This document shows, in pieces, positions 32,981-41,753 of a stretch of 64,000 nucleotides of DNA. The DNA comes from Paenibacillus rhizovicinus (GTDB lineage Bacteria; Bacillota; Bacilli; Paenibacillales; Paenibacillaceae): positions 182,231 through 246,230 of the forward strand of contig NZ_CP048287.1 of NCBI RefSeq assembly GCF_010365285.1, in the 5' to 3' direction. The position numbers and the translations under genes are program-made. Position 1 is the first letter of the stretch. The number at the start of each line of letters is the position of its first letter. The notes beneath the pieces were generated by a model. The model saw nothing but the letters and a program-made list of their open reading frames with translations, was not told the origin of the DNA and did not search any database.

Positions 32981-33618
32981 ATGTGCGGGAGATTTACGAT
33001 TACGGCTGAATTGGATGAGATTGTTAAAACCTTTTCCATTGATGAAGTTAATTACGAATACACAAAACGTGTAAACGTGGCTCCGACCCAAACGATCCCA
33101 TGTATCATTGAGCGCGACGGGAAGCGGGTTCTCGAAGGATTTCGATGGGGGTTGGTCCCTTTCTGGGCCAAGGATGCCAAAATCGCTTACAAGACGATTA
33201 ACGCGCGTTCGGAAGGATTCTTATCGTGAGCGATGGTTTTCTAGAATGGAAACAGGAGGCAGATGGTAAGCAACCATATCGATTCCAATTGGCTTCGAGA
33301 GGGGTTTACGGGTTCGCAGGTTTGTACGATACCTGGCGCGATCCAGCATCAGGAGATGAAATCCAAACATCCACGATTATCACAACCACCCCGAATGATC
33401 TCGTGGCCACGGTGCACGATCGGATGCCAGTCATTTTAACTGGCACCGAAGCAGCGGACTGGATTAATCCTAAATTCGATGAAACCGAAAAGGTTCTGAG
33501 CTTCTTGAATCCTTATCCTGAAGCCAAGATGATTAAGTATCCCGTTTCAAAAGATCTCGGAAATGTAAAGAATACTAAAGCAGAATTAATCTTAGAGGTT
33601 CCATTGAATTCTAAATAA
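32981..33618 (+). pseudogene. SRAP/YedK-type gene broken by an internal deletion
   Basis: The first frame (32981-33229) starts MCGRFTI with the catalytic Cys2 and reaches TINARSE, as in SRAP proteins. A second frame (to 33618) then reads RILIVSDGFLEWK and continues to the normal C-terminus (TIITTTPNDLVATVHDRMPV). The family has about 15-20 residues between NARSE and the LI.SDGF segment; these are missing and the frame is shifted at about 33210. A deletion whose length is not a multiple of three explains both. GTG 33226 could restart the second half, without the catalytic cysteine. Intact SRAP proteins crosslink to abasic sites in single-stranded DNA. Confidence 0.8.
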
Positions 33619-33673
33619 TTTGAAGAGTAGTTAAGACATTTATAAGGCTGAAGGATAGATCAAGCTCAGAACG

Positions 33674-33716
33674 AAACAGGCTGCCAATCTTCTCGATTGG
33701 CAGCCCTTCGTTTGCG
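33674..33716 (+). terminator. intrinsic terminator-like hairpin
   Basis: GGCTGCCAATC and GATTGGCAGCC pair perfectly around TTCTC, extended by AACGAA/TTCGTT. It follows the SRAP remnant and also ends the minus-strand gene at 33739. Confidence 0.8.
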
Positions 33717-33738
33717 TATGGGACCCGTCGGCCGTAAG

Positions 33739-34212
33739 TCATGAACCACCATATTCTGTGACAGTTTTTACGATATTTTCACCTGATTCATTTATGCTGC
33801 ATGGGAAGATAAATTGCCCGTCACCATAAACACGACGTTTGTTGATCTCGTCTTCAAATAGAAGGGGGGTTGATTTAATTCTTGTTAATAGATCCGTGCC
33901 ATTACCACGTTCTGTCCAGCGTTGCTGGGCATGATCGGAGATATGAAAAACGAATTTTGGGAGTTGTACACCAACATGTTTTTCAATAAGTTCGACCATC
34001 ATCATGCTTTGATCGACCGGTTTAAATTCTTCTACACTTCGCATCGCTGAGACAGCTAGACGAACTATTCCATGCTTTCCCATAAGTTCGGCAAGCTTTG
34101 TATGTGCTGGTTGACTAACTGCACCAATTTTCGACCTTACAATTTCAGTAATTTCATCAAGCTCCGATTTCTGTTCAACTGTCTTTATTTCAGATAGTAA
34201 CGGTGCCAGGAC
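33739..34212 (-). pseudogene. 5'-truncated gene of unknown function
   Basis: The frame is open from the stop at 33739 back past ATG 34083 to about 34212 and beyond. The residues upstream of that ATG (SEIKTVEQKSELDEITEI and PAHTKLAEL) look like genuine protein. Further upstream the frame merely runs antisense through a TIR-like fragment, so the true N-terminus has been lost at about 34210. The remaining C-terminal part contains HISDHAQQRWTERG. A product from ATG 34083 (114 residues) is possible. Function is unknown. Confidence 0.5.
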
Positions 34213-34222
34213 GTTGGCTACA

Positions 34223-34425
34223 GAATTTAGGACGTTGGCCTCGGCGTGCCGTTGCTTCGCGCCATCGACAAGGGCTTGGCGAACTCGCGAGTTGGGATTG
34301 TGCTGGAGACCCCAGCGACCCCAGCGATGCTACGCCGCCTTCCAGCAGAGGGCATCGCTGATAAAGAACTTTCGGCACTCCTTGCTGGTGATCGGCTCAT
34401 TCCGATTGTGCACGAGACATCTTGC
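34223..34425 (+). pseudogene. TIR-domain gene fragment
   Basis: The frame reads VGLGVPLLRAIDKGLANSRV, then GIVLETPATPAMLRRL, AEGIADKELSALLAGDRLIP and IVHETS. This is the central and C-terminal part of a TIR domain of the kind found in bacterial defence and effector proteins. It lacks the start and the first strand. The family match ends at about 34425. A nine-base tandem duplication (ACCCCAGCG) lies inside it. The 11-base word AGGACGTTGGC flanks its left edge at 34207 and 34228. Confidence 0.5.
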
Positions 34426-34832
34426 GGAAGCATTTCTTGGTGGAGCCATACTGGTACAACCTTGGAATGGCTGCAGCAGCATATGTCGAGGGAATCGAGT
34501 CGTTATATAACGAAAATGAATGGAAAGACTTAGTTTCTTTATTAATTACAAAACAGACTGGTAGTGTTCCAAATAAAGATTCAATAACTAACCCATCAAG
34601 TGAAATACGGTTAGAAGCACTCTCTATAAGATTAAGACAATTACATGCACAAAAAGCAGAGCAGCTCCCATTTGTTTCATGGGAGGATGGCAAAGGGAAG
34701 TCATATCGTTTATTGGAAGATAGTGATCTTGTTGAACACTTTGGCGTAGCTATTGGTTTAATAGCAGCAAGCCATTGGTGGACTGTAGATGAGATCGAAA
34801 CAGACCACTCCACAAGCCCGCGGTCGCGGTAG
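34422..34832 (+). pseudogene. probable gene fragment, unknown
   Basis: This frame reads like a real protein interior (AAAYVEGIESLYNENEWKDL, EDSDLVEHFGVAIGLIAASH). The first residues come from the TIR junction and the last few from the M23 fragment on the other strand. It is therefore a fragment between two breakpoints. An ATG at 34422 could give 136 residues, but no ribosome site is present. I do not recognise the family. Confidence 0.4.
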
Positions 34833-34921
34833 ATGCCGTAATGCAGGTGAGGCGGGAATTTGCCCTGCGTGCCCGGACGCCCGTACCCGGAGCTGCCGAC
34901 CCAGCCGACGACTTGGCCCGG
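34811..34921 (-). pseudogene. M23 (LytM-type) peptidase fragment
   Basis: On the minus strand the frame reads KPGQVVGWVGSSGYGRPGTQ and ends PPHLHYGIYRDRGL. The HLHYG zinc-binding motif and the preceding V-G-S-SG turn are characteristic of M23 peptidases. Only about 37 residues remain. It is a relic beside the ger operon. Confidence 0.6.
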
Positions 34922-35059
34922 CTTCCAAAGTTGTCATACGTTCTTGGTGCGCCGCCTACGTTCCCAAGGGATTGGGAAGTTATACTATGATGCTGGGGAC
35001 ATTTGCATAATCTACATCGATAATGGGCATGTTAGTCACACTATAGAGATGTCAGGATA

Positions 35060-36601
35060 ATGGTGGCTACGATCATGTTTTTTATAAAAAATATGTTGTT
35101 CAAATCCAAACCAAAGTTCAACAAGCCAAACGCGACGGAATCTTCGTCATTTACCTTTGCAACTGAAATGGCTCAAATGAACATACAGTTGCAAGAAACA
35201 TTTCGTATGCTTCCTGATTTTGTAAGTAGAGAATTAACCAATAAGGTGACATTTGGGGTTTATTATCTAAGCAATTTAGTGGATTCGGAGCTTCTTAATA
35301 AAGAAATCCTCAATCGATTAATTGAAATAGAAGAACTGCTTTCACCTGAGAAGCTGGTGGATTTGCTTCCAATTGGACAATTGCTGTTGGATGATAATTG
35401 GAATCACATGCAACAATATATTTTGCAAGGCTGGACGTATATCCATATTAGCGGCTATAAGTATGGCATTCTGGTTAATACAGCCAAACAAAGAGAACGG
35501 GCGCTGACGAAGCCAGAAAATGAGAGTCAAATTTTAGGTCCGCAAATCGCTTTTACGGAAAATTTGGAAACCAATTTAGCGCTGATTCATCAATATTTGC
35601 CTAATCCTGATTTAAGCGAAATAGCAATAAATATGGGTGAAAATACCCAAAACAATATTCGTGTCGTCTATTTGAGAAATCGAGCCGACTTAGAAATGGT
35701 TACACATATCCTTAACACCATACAAGCCTTGGATTTGGAATCGCTATTGGATGCAACGGTTCTAGCGCAATGGATGGAGGATAACCCCAACTCAGCTTTT
35801 CCTCAAACGATTACGACAGAAAGGGTAGATCGGGCAATATTCCCCTTGTTGGAGGGAAAGGTTGTTATTGTGGTTAGCGGCAGTCCAAATGTAATCATAT
35901 GCCCAACTACGTTTTTAGATTTTTTTAAATCCATTGAAGATTATTATTACAGGTGGACTGTAGGTTTATTTCTACGCGGATTGCGAGTTCTTGGTATTAT
36001 GATTTCACTCTTTGCAACAGCAGTCTATGTCGCGGCACTTACTTTTCATTATGAAACAATCCCACAGGCATTTCTGGTTCCGCTTGCTCAATCCCGTGCG
36101 AGAGTTCCATTTCCCCCGCTTATTGAAGCGTTGATGCTGGAAACCATCATTCAGCTATTAGGTGAAGCAGGGGCAAGGCTACCGTCCAAAGTAGGTCAAA
36201 CGATGGGGATTGTTGGCGGTATTGTCATTGGACAGGCGGCGGTACAAGCCGGATTCACCAGCAATATTTTAATCATCATCGTTGCATTAAGCGCTCTATC
36301 CTCGTTCACTACACCCGTATTTGCCATGTCTAATACGATTCGAATTATTCGATTCTCGATTATTATTTCCGCAGGTATCATAGGGGGATTAGGCATTACT
36401 ATGAGCATTGCTTTTTTAATTTTGCATTTGCTTCGGCAGTCCAGTGTGGGACAACCCTATTTCTATCCTCCTTATACAATCGAAAATAAAAACAAACGGG
36501 ATGGACTCGTTCGGATGCCATTCAGTTCGGCACCGAAACGATCTGTATTCGCCAATACAGAGGAGAATAATCCGAAGGGAAGCTCGGATATTGATGAGTA
36601 A
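35060..36601 (+). CDS. GerA-family spore germination receptor subunit A
   Basis: The 513-residue protein follows GerA/GerKA-type A subunits: a long hydrophilic N-terminal domain (to about 300), including TERVDRAIFPLLEGKVVIVV, then four to five membrane segments (from about 310) with the PFPPLIEALMLETIIQLLGEA motif region, and a hydrophilic C-tail. It sits in the spore inner membrane and is part of the nutrient receptor that triggers germination. The gene overlaps gerB by eight bases. The region directly upstream is gene debris, so the promoter is uncertain; sigma-G-type control would be expected. Confidence 0.9.
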   Translation: MVATIMFFIKNMLFKSKPKFNKPNATESSSFTFATEMAQMNIQLQETFRMLPDFVSRELTNKVTFGVYYLSNLVDSELLNKEILNRLIEIEELLSPEKLVDLLPIGQLLLDDNWNHMQQYILQGWTYIHISGYKYGILVNTAKQRERALTKPENESQILGPQIAFTENLETNLALIHQYLPNPDLSEIAINMGENTQNNIRVVYLRNRADLEMVTHILNTIQALDLESLLDATVLAQWMEDNPNSAFPQTITTERVDRAIFPLLEGKVVIVVSGSPNVIICPTTFLDFFKSIEDYYYRWTVGLFLRGLRVLGIMISLFATAVYVAALTFHYETIPQAFLVPLAQSRARVPFPPLIEALMLETIIQLLGEAGARLPSKVGQTMGIVGGIVIGQAAVQAGFTSNILIIIVALSALSSFTTPVFAMSNTIRIIRFSIIISAGIIGGLGITMSIAFLILHLLRQSSVGQPYFYPPYTIENKNKRDGLVRMPFSSAPKRSVFANTEENNPKGSSDIDE

Positions 36602-37706
36602 AACACGACAAACGTATATGTACAGTAGCTTTCTTCTCATATTTATTATCCATGACGCTCAGGTGGGAGTAGGGCTTCCCGGCTATCAAAGAGTTGTGTA
36701 CCAATTAGCCGGTCATGATGCTTGGATAACTGTTCTGATTACAGGTATCATCACTCAACTCGTGGTCTGGATGATGATTAAAACGTTGGCGAAATTCGAA
36801 AATAAAGACCTTTATGACATTCATTTAGTGGTTTATGGGAAATTTCTTGGAAATGTCGCAAATCTGATCTACACGGTTTATTTCTTATTTGCAACCATCA
36901 TTGTAATGCGTAATTATATCGAAATGATACAGGTCTGGTTATTCCCTAATGCCCCAACATGGGTACTTACTTTATTGATTGCAAGTATCGTGTTTTACGG
37001 GGTAACAGGCGGCTTACGAACGATTGTCGGAGCATGTTTCATATTTGTAACTATTACGATATGGCTTATCTTCTTGCTATACTTTCCTTTGAAATATGCG
37101 GACTGGACAGGGATATTGCCGATACTGGAAACGGATATGAGCCATCTGAGTAAAGGGGTCTTGTCGATGTCCTTTACAATGGCAGGGTTTGAAATTCTCT
37201 ATTTCATATATGCGTATGCCAAAGATAAGTCCAAAGTCCAGCGATATTCACAAATTGGCTTAATGAGTGTCACCTTCGTGTACACGGTAGTTATGTTTGT
37301 TACTATTGTCTTTTACAGCGGCGGTGAACTCTTGAAGACGGACTGGGCTACTTTTACCATGCTGAAAATTATCAAATTTTCGTTTCTGGAAAGGTTTGAG
37401 TATATTGGCGTCAGTTTGTGGCTTCTCGTCATTGTGCCAAATCTGCTCATGTACAGTTGGGCGGCAACGAGAGGACTCAAACGTACTTTTGCATGGAAAC
37501 AAAAATACTGGTTGTATGTATTTATAGGAGTTGCTTGCATCGCTTGCTCTTTGATTGAATCCCGAATACAGATAAATCGGATAAATAATCTTTTTTCTAA
37601 GTTGGCTGTCTATATCGTTTATGTGTATCCAGTGGTTCTCTTTGTCATTGTTAATTTTCATTCTTGGAAGCAAAAGAAAAGAAGCCACACAGAGGTGATA
37701 CCTTGA
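36594..37706 (+). CDS. GerB-family spore germination receptor subunit B
   Basis: ATG 36594 overlaps the end of the A-subunit gene. The 370-residue protein has about ten membrane segments and belongs to the amino-acid permease-like GerB family (LLIFIIHDAQVGVGLPGYQR, VVYGKFLGNVANLIYTVYF). The B subunit is thought to bind the germinant. Its stop overlaps the TTG start of the C subunit (TTGA), so the three subunits are translationally coupled. Confidence 0.9.
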   Translation: MSKTRQTYMYSSFLLIFIIHDAQVGVGLPGYQRVVYQLAGHDAWITVLITGIITQLVVWMMIKTLAKFENKDLYDIHLVVYGKFLGNVANLIYTVYFLFATIIVMRNYIEMIQVWLFPNAPTWVLTLLIASIVFYGVTGGLRTIVGACFIFVTITIWLIFLLYFPLKYADWTGILPILETDMSHLSKGVLSMSFTMAGFEILYFIYAYAKDKSKVQRYSQIGLMSVTFVYTVVMFVTIVFYSGGELLKTDWATFTMLKIIKFSFLERFEYIGVSLWLLVIVPNLLMYSWAATRGLKRTFAWKQKYWLYVFIGVACIACSLIESRIQINRINNLFSKLAVYIVYVYPVVLFVIVNFHSWKQKKRSHTEVIP

Positions 37707-38827
37707 AAAGATTCAATCTTATCTTCCTTGTAGTGTTAGTATTAAGTCTGCCTTTCACATTACATTTGAAAGCAAATGTGCTGGAGAAATTAGGAATGGT
37801 GATTGCATCAGGATATGATAAAGTGGATGGCAATAAAATAAAAGGCACGTATGTGCTCCATCAGATAGACCCAAGTTCCAAATCCACCATCTTGACAATC
37901 ACTTCGGAGTCCTTGACCAGTAAAGGAGCGCGTGTTGCGGCGAATCGCCAATCGCATAAAAAAGTTGTCGCCGGTCAGATGCGAGTTGTCATTTATGACT
38001 ATAAACTTGCACAGTCAGGTCTTTCAACGTTGGTTGATACTTTATTTCGAGATGCGTCCGTTGCGAGTACGATTTATATGGCAGTCAGTAAAGAAAGTGC
38101 AGAAGATTTATTAACGCATAAATACACGCAATTTTCGGATGTAGGTTCGTTTATTGTAGATGACATCCAACAGAATATATTGGGAGAACAGATGATTTCG
38201 GGTACACTTCATGAATTTCTCTCAGCCTTATATTCGACGGCAGACCCTATGGTGCCGCTTCTACAAAGAAAAGGTGATTCTGTAGAACTGAAAAATGTGG
38301 CTCTGTTCAATGGTGATAAATTAGTGGGCACGGTTGGACCAAGGGAAGCTTTCTTTCTTAAGACAATTCGGGATAGATATAAATCAGGAAGCATAGAGTT
38401 ATCGTTAGCTACGAATCAATTGGGAGACATCGCTAAGAACGTCAAAGAAAAGACCGTTCGAATCGTGATTGAGAACATAGCTAGCTCTTGCACTAAAAAG
38501 CTGATTAGCCAAAACCCACTTAAATTTCAGGTTAATATTAAAATGAAAGGAGTGCTTACGGAAAGTTCCGCGCAACTTGATTTCAGACAAGTTGGTGTCA
38601 TTCAAACCCTGCAAAAGAAATTGGATGATGAATCAGAAAAACAGATACAAATTTTGTTAAAAAAATTAATCTCCTTAGATTCGGACCCAATCGGATTCGG
38701 AGAATTTTTCCGCAGTCGGGTGTATCACTCGAACTTGACGAGCGATAAATGGCATGACATGTATAAGTCAGCTTCCTATGATGTCCATGTGGACATACGA
38801 ATCGTGCGGATGGGACAAATACAATAA
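37703..38827 (+). CDS. GerC-family germination protein without a lipobox cysteine
   Basis: TTG 37703 follows GAGGTG. The 374-residue protein has the Ger(x)C domains (ASGYDKVDGNKIKGTYVLHQ ... TSKGARVAANRQSH ... DTLFRDASVASTIYMAVSKE). GerC proteins are normally lipoproteins with a cysteine after the signal sequence. Here the N-terminal hydrophobic stretch (FLVVLVLSLPFTLHLKANV) has no cysteine, so it would remain membrane-anchored or be exported without lipid. It completes the A-B-C receptor operon. Confidence 0.9.
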   Translation: MKRFNLIFLVVLVLSLPFTLHLKANVLEKLGMVIASGYDKVDGNKIKGTYVLHQIDPSSKSTILTITSESLTSKGARVAANRQSHKKVVAGQMRVVIYDYKLAQSGLSTLVDTLFRDASVASTIYMAVSKESAEDLLTHKYTQFSDVGSFIVDDIQQNILGEQMISGTLHEFLSALYSTADPMVPLLQRKGDSVELKNVALFNGDKLVGTVGPREAFFLKTIRDRYKSGSIELSLATNQLGDIAKNVKEKTVRIVIENIASSCTKKLISQNPLKFQVNIKMKGVLTESSAQLDFRQVGVIQTLQKKLDDESEKQIQILLKKLISLDSDPIGFGEFFRSRVYHSNLTSDKWHDMYKSASYDVHVDIRIVRMGQIQ

Positions 38828-39302
38828 GAAAAATACTTTAACGCTTTAACGCAGATGACTGCCCTGCATATCACCAGGTAACACCGAGAGCTCTTAAAAC
38901 CAAAAGCCCCATATGCTTAAGGGACGCTTTCTACCACACGCTAGACATCTATACTTGGTTTTTTATGTTTAGAATCAGTAAATTTACACATATTCACTAA
39001 ATTCGGATTTTATACATATGTCACTAAATCGCTCTAATCACTTGATATGACTGCATTTGTGTAGCGACATGAACTTACTTGAATATGCGACATGAACTTA
39101 CTTGAATTCCTCTTTGCGACATGAACTTACTTGAATTACTGTTCTATCTTATGAATAAGATATACATTAAAACTGCATAAACGTTTATGCCGATTGCCTG
39201 GAAGTTGCAGACGAGCCGTATACGATCGCATTGAGTTTATGGATTAATCTCAGCCAATAGTAATGGCAGCCTGAATGGCTGCCGTTACTTGGCATTTATC
39301 AC
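38828..39302. other. gene-free spacer with repeat cluster
   Basis: No gene is present. It holds the three-copy 20-base repeat at 39064-39135 and, at its right end, a hairpin (GGCAGCC...GGCTGCC, 39264-39282) that may terminate the minus-strand cupin gene. Confidence 0.5.
39064..39135. repeat. three direct copies of a 20-bp motif
   Basis: GCGACATGAACTTACTTGAA occurs exactly at 39064, 39087 and 39116. Two degenerate copies (17/20 and 18/20) follow in the same orientation at 39839 and 39862. In both places the last copy is followed by a related 34-base tail ending ATATACATTA. Multiple short repeats like these are found at ends of IS21-type and Tn7-like elements. Confidence 0.75.
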
Positions 39303-39710
39303 TTAAAGTTTGTTATATTCTTCGTCTGATACAGGCTCGAGCCATTCCGGCCTACCCGCCGTAATAGCAATATGCTCGAACCAGCTGTCTTTTGAGGCGC
39401 CGTGCCAGTGCTTTACCCCATCATGTGTAACAACTACATCGCCGGCCTTTAGAAACTGAGCAGGCTTGCCCTCTTCCTGATACCAGCCTTCGCCGCCTGT
39501 TACCAAAAGGAGCTGAAAACCGTTTCGATGGATATGCCAGTTGTTACGGCAACCCGGTTCAAAGGTCACGTTTCCGACGCCTACATTAACGTTCTGATCA
39601 GCAACCAGCGTTTTCAAATAGCTTTGTCCCACAAAGTATTGCGCAAAGGCTTCATTTTTCTCCCCCACCGGGAAAATGACGCCGTTTTTAACTTCTTCAT
39701 GTTTTGCCAC
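39303..39710 (-). CDS. cupin-domain protein
   Basis: GTG 39710 follows GAGGAGG on the minus strand. The 135-residue protein has cupin motif 1 (GCRNNWHIHRNGFQLLLVTGG) and motif 2 (GDVVVTHDGVKHWHGA), with His residues able to hold one metal. Members near oxidoreductase genes are often linked to carboxymuconolactone-decarboxylase-type proteins, one of which is encoded at 49.1 kb. It lies between the two repeat clusters and is transcribed alone. Confidence 0.85.
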   Translation of the reverse strand: MAKHEEVKNGVIFPVGEKNEAFAQYFVGQSYLKTLVADQNVNVGVGNVTFEPGCRNNWHIHRNGFQLLLVTGGEGWYQEEGKPAQFLKAGDVVVTHDGVKHWHGASKDSWFEHIAITAGRPEWLEPVSDEEYNKL

Positions 39711-39838
39711 TTTTGGTTCCTCCTCTTTACTTTAATTTTCCGCCAAACACCGGGAATAATCTGTGCTCTAACATATGTTCTTAAAATAAAAAACCGCGAT
39801 CTACGTGGTCGTTAATGGATAAATGTTCTTGTCCAGTA

Positions 39839-39881
39839 GCGACATGAACGTGCTTAAAAATGCGACGTGAACATACTTGAA
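39839..39881. repeat. two degenerate copies of the 39.06-kb repeat
   Basis: GCGACATGAACGTGCTTAAA (39839) and GCGACGTGAACATACTTGAA (39862) match the 20-bp motif at 17 and 18 positions and have the same orientation and tail. Confidence 0.7.
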
Positions 39882-39929
39882 TTACTGTTCCATCTCATGA
39901 ATTGAATATACATTAGCATGAAAAAAACA

Positions 39930-39955
39930 GGTCAGGGAATCCGTGATTCCCCAAC
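39930..39955 (-). terminator. intrinsic terminator (minus strand)
   Basis: GGGAATC and GATTCCC pair around CGT; on the minus strand a T run (CTGTTTTTTT) follows. It ends the aldo/keto reductase transcript. Confidence 0.65.
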
Positions 39956-40004
39956 CCTAGACTGGTATGTTTGCCGCAATTATTGCGAGTTAAAATTAGA
40001 AACC

Positions 40005-40856
40005 TTAAAGATCTAGCTTACGGTCAGCAAGCCATTGAATGGTTTCCGGTCGATTAGCCTGTGGATACAGACTTTGATTCGTATCCAACGTTGCAATCTT
40101 CTCAAATTCCTCTTGCGTTAACTCAAAGTCGAAAATACTGATATTTTCAATGATTCTTTCTTTGCGAACCGATTTCGGAATCGCCACAACTCCCCTTTGC
40201 GTCATCCATCGCAAAATCACTTGAGCAACCGTTTTTTGATGCCTTTCTGCGATGGACTGCAATACATCGTTCTGAAAGACATTGTGCTTTCCTTGCACTA
40301 ATGGTCCCCAGGACTCCATTTGAACATGATGCTCTCTCATGAATTTAGCGTATTCATGCTGCTGGTAAAAAGGATGAACTTCTACCTGGTTTACAGCAGG
40401 AGTTACGTCATTATGAATGATCAGATCGACGAGGCGATCGGCCGTGAAGTTGCTGACGCCAATGGCTCTGATCTTGCCTTCGCGGTACATCTCTTCCATC
40501 GCCCGCCAAGAGCCATAAACGTCTCCTATGGGTTGATGGATCAGATACAAATCCAAATAATCGAGCTGCAGTTTGGCAAGCGATTTTTCCAATGCCCTTT
40601 TCGTTTGCTCATAACCGCTATCTTGGATCCAAAGCTTCGTCGTAATGAACAGCTCGTCTCTGGGTACGCCGCTGCGTTTAACGGCATTGCCAACCGCGAC
40701 TTCATTTTGATAAGAAGCCGCCGTATCGATCAGTCGATAGCCTGCAGTAATGGCATCGACAGCACATTGCTCGCATTCCTCCGCGTCCGGAATCTGAAAG
40801 ACGCCAAAGCCCAGAACGGGCATCTCCACCCCATTATTTAAAGTGACCTTTTGCAT
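40005..40856 (-). CDS. aldo/keto reductase (AKR5-like)
   Basis: ATG 40856 follows AAGGAGG. The 283-residue enzyme has the AKR tetrad: LIDTAASYQNE (Asp and Tyr), ITTKLWIQD (Lys) and DLYLIHQP (His), and the NADPH-binding end IPKSVRKERIIEN. It reduces aldehydes or ketones with NADPH. A close paralogue lies at 45.7 kb (for example, both read GKIRAIGVSNF and DVTPAVNQVE-like segments), so one arose by duplication. It is 32 bases downstream of an SDR gene and forms an operon with it and the exporter. Confidence 0.9.
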   Translation of the reverse strand: MQKVTLNNGVEMPVLGFGVFQIPDAEECEQCAVDAITAGYRLIDTAASYQNEVAVGNAVKRSGVPRDELFITTKLWIQDSGYEQTKRALEKSLAKLQLDYLDLYLIHQPIGDVYGSWRAMEEMYREGKIRAIGVSNFTADRLVDLIIHNDVTPAVNQVEVHPFYQQHEYAKFMREHHVQMESWGPLVQGKHNVFQNDVLQSIAERHQKTVAQVILRWMTQRGVVAIPKSVRKERIIENISIFDFELTQEEFEKIATLDTNQSLYPQANRPETIQWLADRKLDL

Positions 40857-40888
40857 GCCGATTCCTCCTTATGTTTGCGAATGAAAGC

Positions 40889-41728
40889 TCAATCAAAATT
40901 CGTATTATCAGACACTTCGCGCCAGGATTCGTACTCGGTCAGACGCTGCTGATAATGCTGAATGACAGCATCTACCATGCCTTTGCCCGCTAGCCAGCGG
41001 AAAGGCGGATTCGTATCATCTGCGACCCTCATGAGTGCCTTTGCGAGCTTATCTGGATCACCGAATTGTTCACCTGCAAAGTAGAAGTCATGCATCGAAT
41101 CTCTCTGGGCCGAATAGTCGTCGATTTGGAGTTCGGAAAATTTGGCCGACGTCTGTTTATTGGTAAAGTCCGTGCGGAATGGGCCGGGTTCCACGAGCAT
41201 GACCTTAATGCCGAAATGCTGCAACTCGGCCTTCAGTCCCTCGGCCCACCCTTCCAATGCGAACTTGGAGGCACTGTATACCGCCCCCCCCGGAATCGAC
41301 ATCAGCCCCATCATGGAGCTGAACACCATGACGGTTCCCGAACCTTGCTTGCGCATGACCGGAAGCACAGTTCGGGTCAGTCTCATTGTCCCGAAAACAT
41401 TGGTTTCCATTTGTTGTCGGAGTTGCTCTTCTGTAATTTCCTCAAAGTAACCGAGTTGACCATATCCGGCGTTGTTGACAAGTACGTCGATACACCCGAA
41501 TTTCTCTTGAGCCGCTTGAACAGAAGCATGCACTTGCTCTTCATTGGTGATATCCAGCTTCGTGATGATCAGATTCGGAGAGGTGCCGAGGGCTGCTTCC
41601 ATTCCCTCCGTATTTCTGGCTGCGGCAACGACTTTGAACCCCTGAGCCAAGGCTTCCTTCGCGATTGCCGCACCAATGCCTTTATTGGCACCCGTAATCA
41701 TCCAGACTTGTTCGCTTGTGTTTACCAT
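40889..41728 (-). CDS. short-chain dehydrogenase/reductase
   Basis: ATG 41728 follows GAGGGGAG. The 279-residue protein has TGANKGIG (cofactor glycine motif), NNAGYG, and YSASKFALEGW with the catalytic Tyr-Lys pair. It belongs to the classical SDR group that often reduces carbonyls. It lies between the MFS exporter gene and the aldo/keto reductase gene, all on the minus strand with short gaps. Confidence 0.9.
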   Translation of the reverse strand: MVNTSEQVWMITGANKGIGAAIAKEALAQGFKVVAAARNTEGMEAALGTSPNLIITKLDITNEEQVHASVQAAQEKFGCIDVLVNNAGYGQLGYFEEITEEQLRQQMETNVFGTMRLTRTVLPVMRKQGSGTVMVFSSMMGLMSIPGGAVYSASKFALEGWAEGLKAELQHFGIKVMLVEPGPFRTDFTNKQTSAKFSELQIDDYSAQRDSMHDFYFAGEQFGDPDKLAKALMRVADDTNPPFRWLAGKGMVDAVIQHYQQRLTEYESWREVSDNTNFD

Positions 41729-41753
41729 GTTTTATCTCCCCTCAAGAATAAAA

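Noticed and set aside
33739..34330. One long minus-strand gene reading through the TIR-like stretch
   Set aside because: The part beyond about 34212 is antisense to a recognisable TIR segment and reads as low-quality protein, so the frame is open by chance there.
39064..39135. Repeat cluster resembling a small CRISPR array
   Set aside because: Only three copies, spacers of 3 and 9 bases, and no cas genes in the window.
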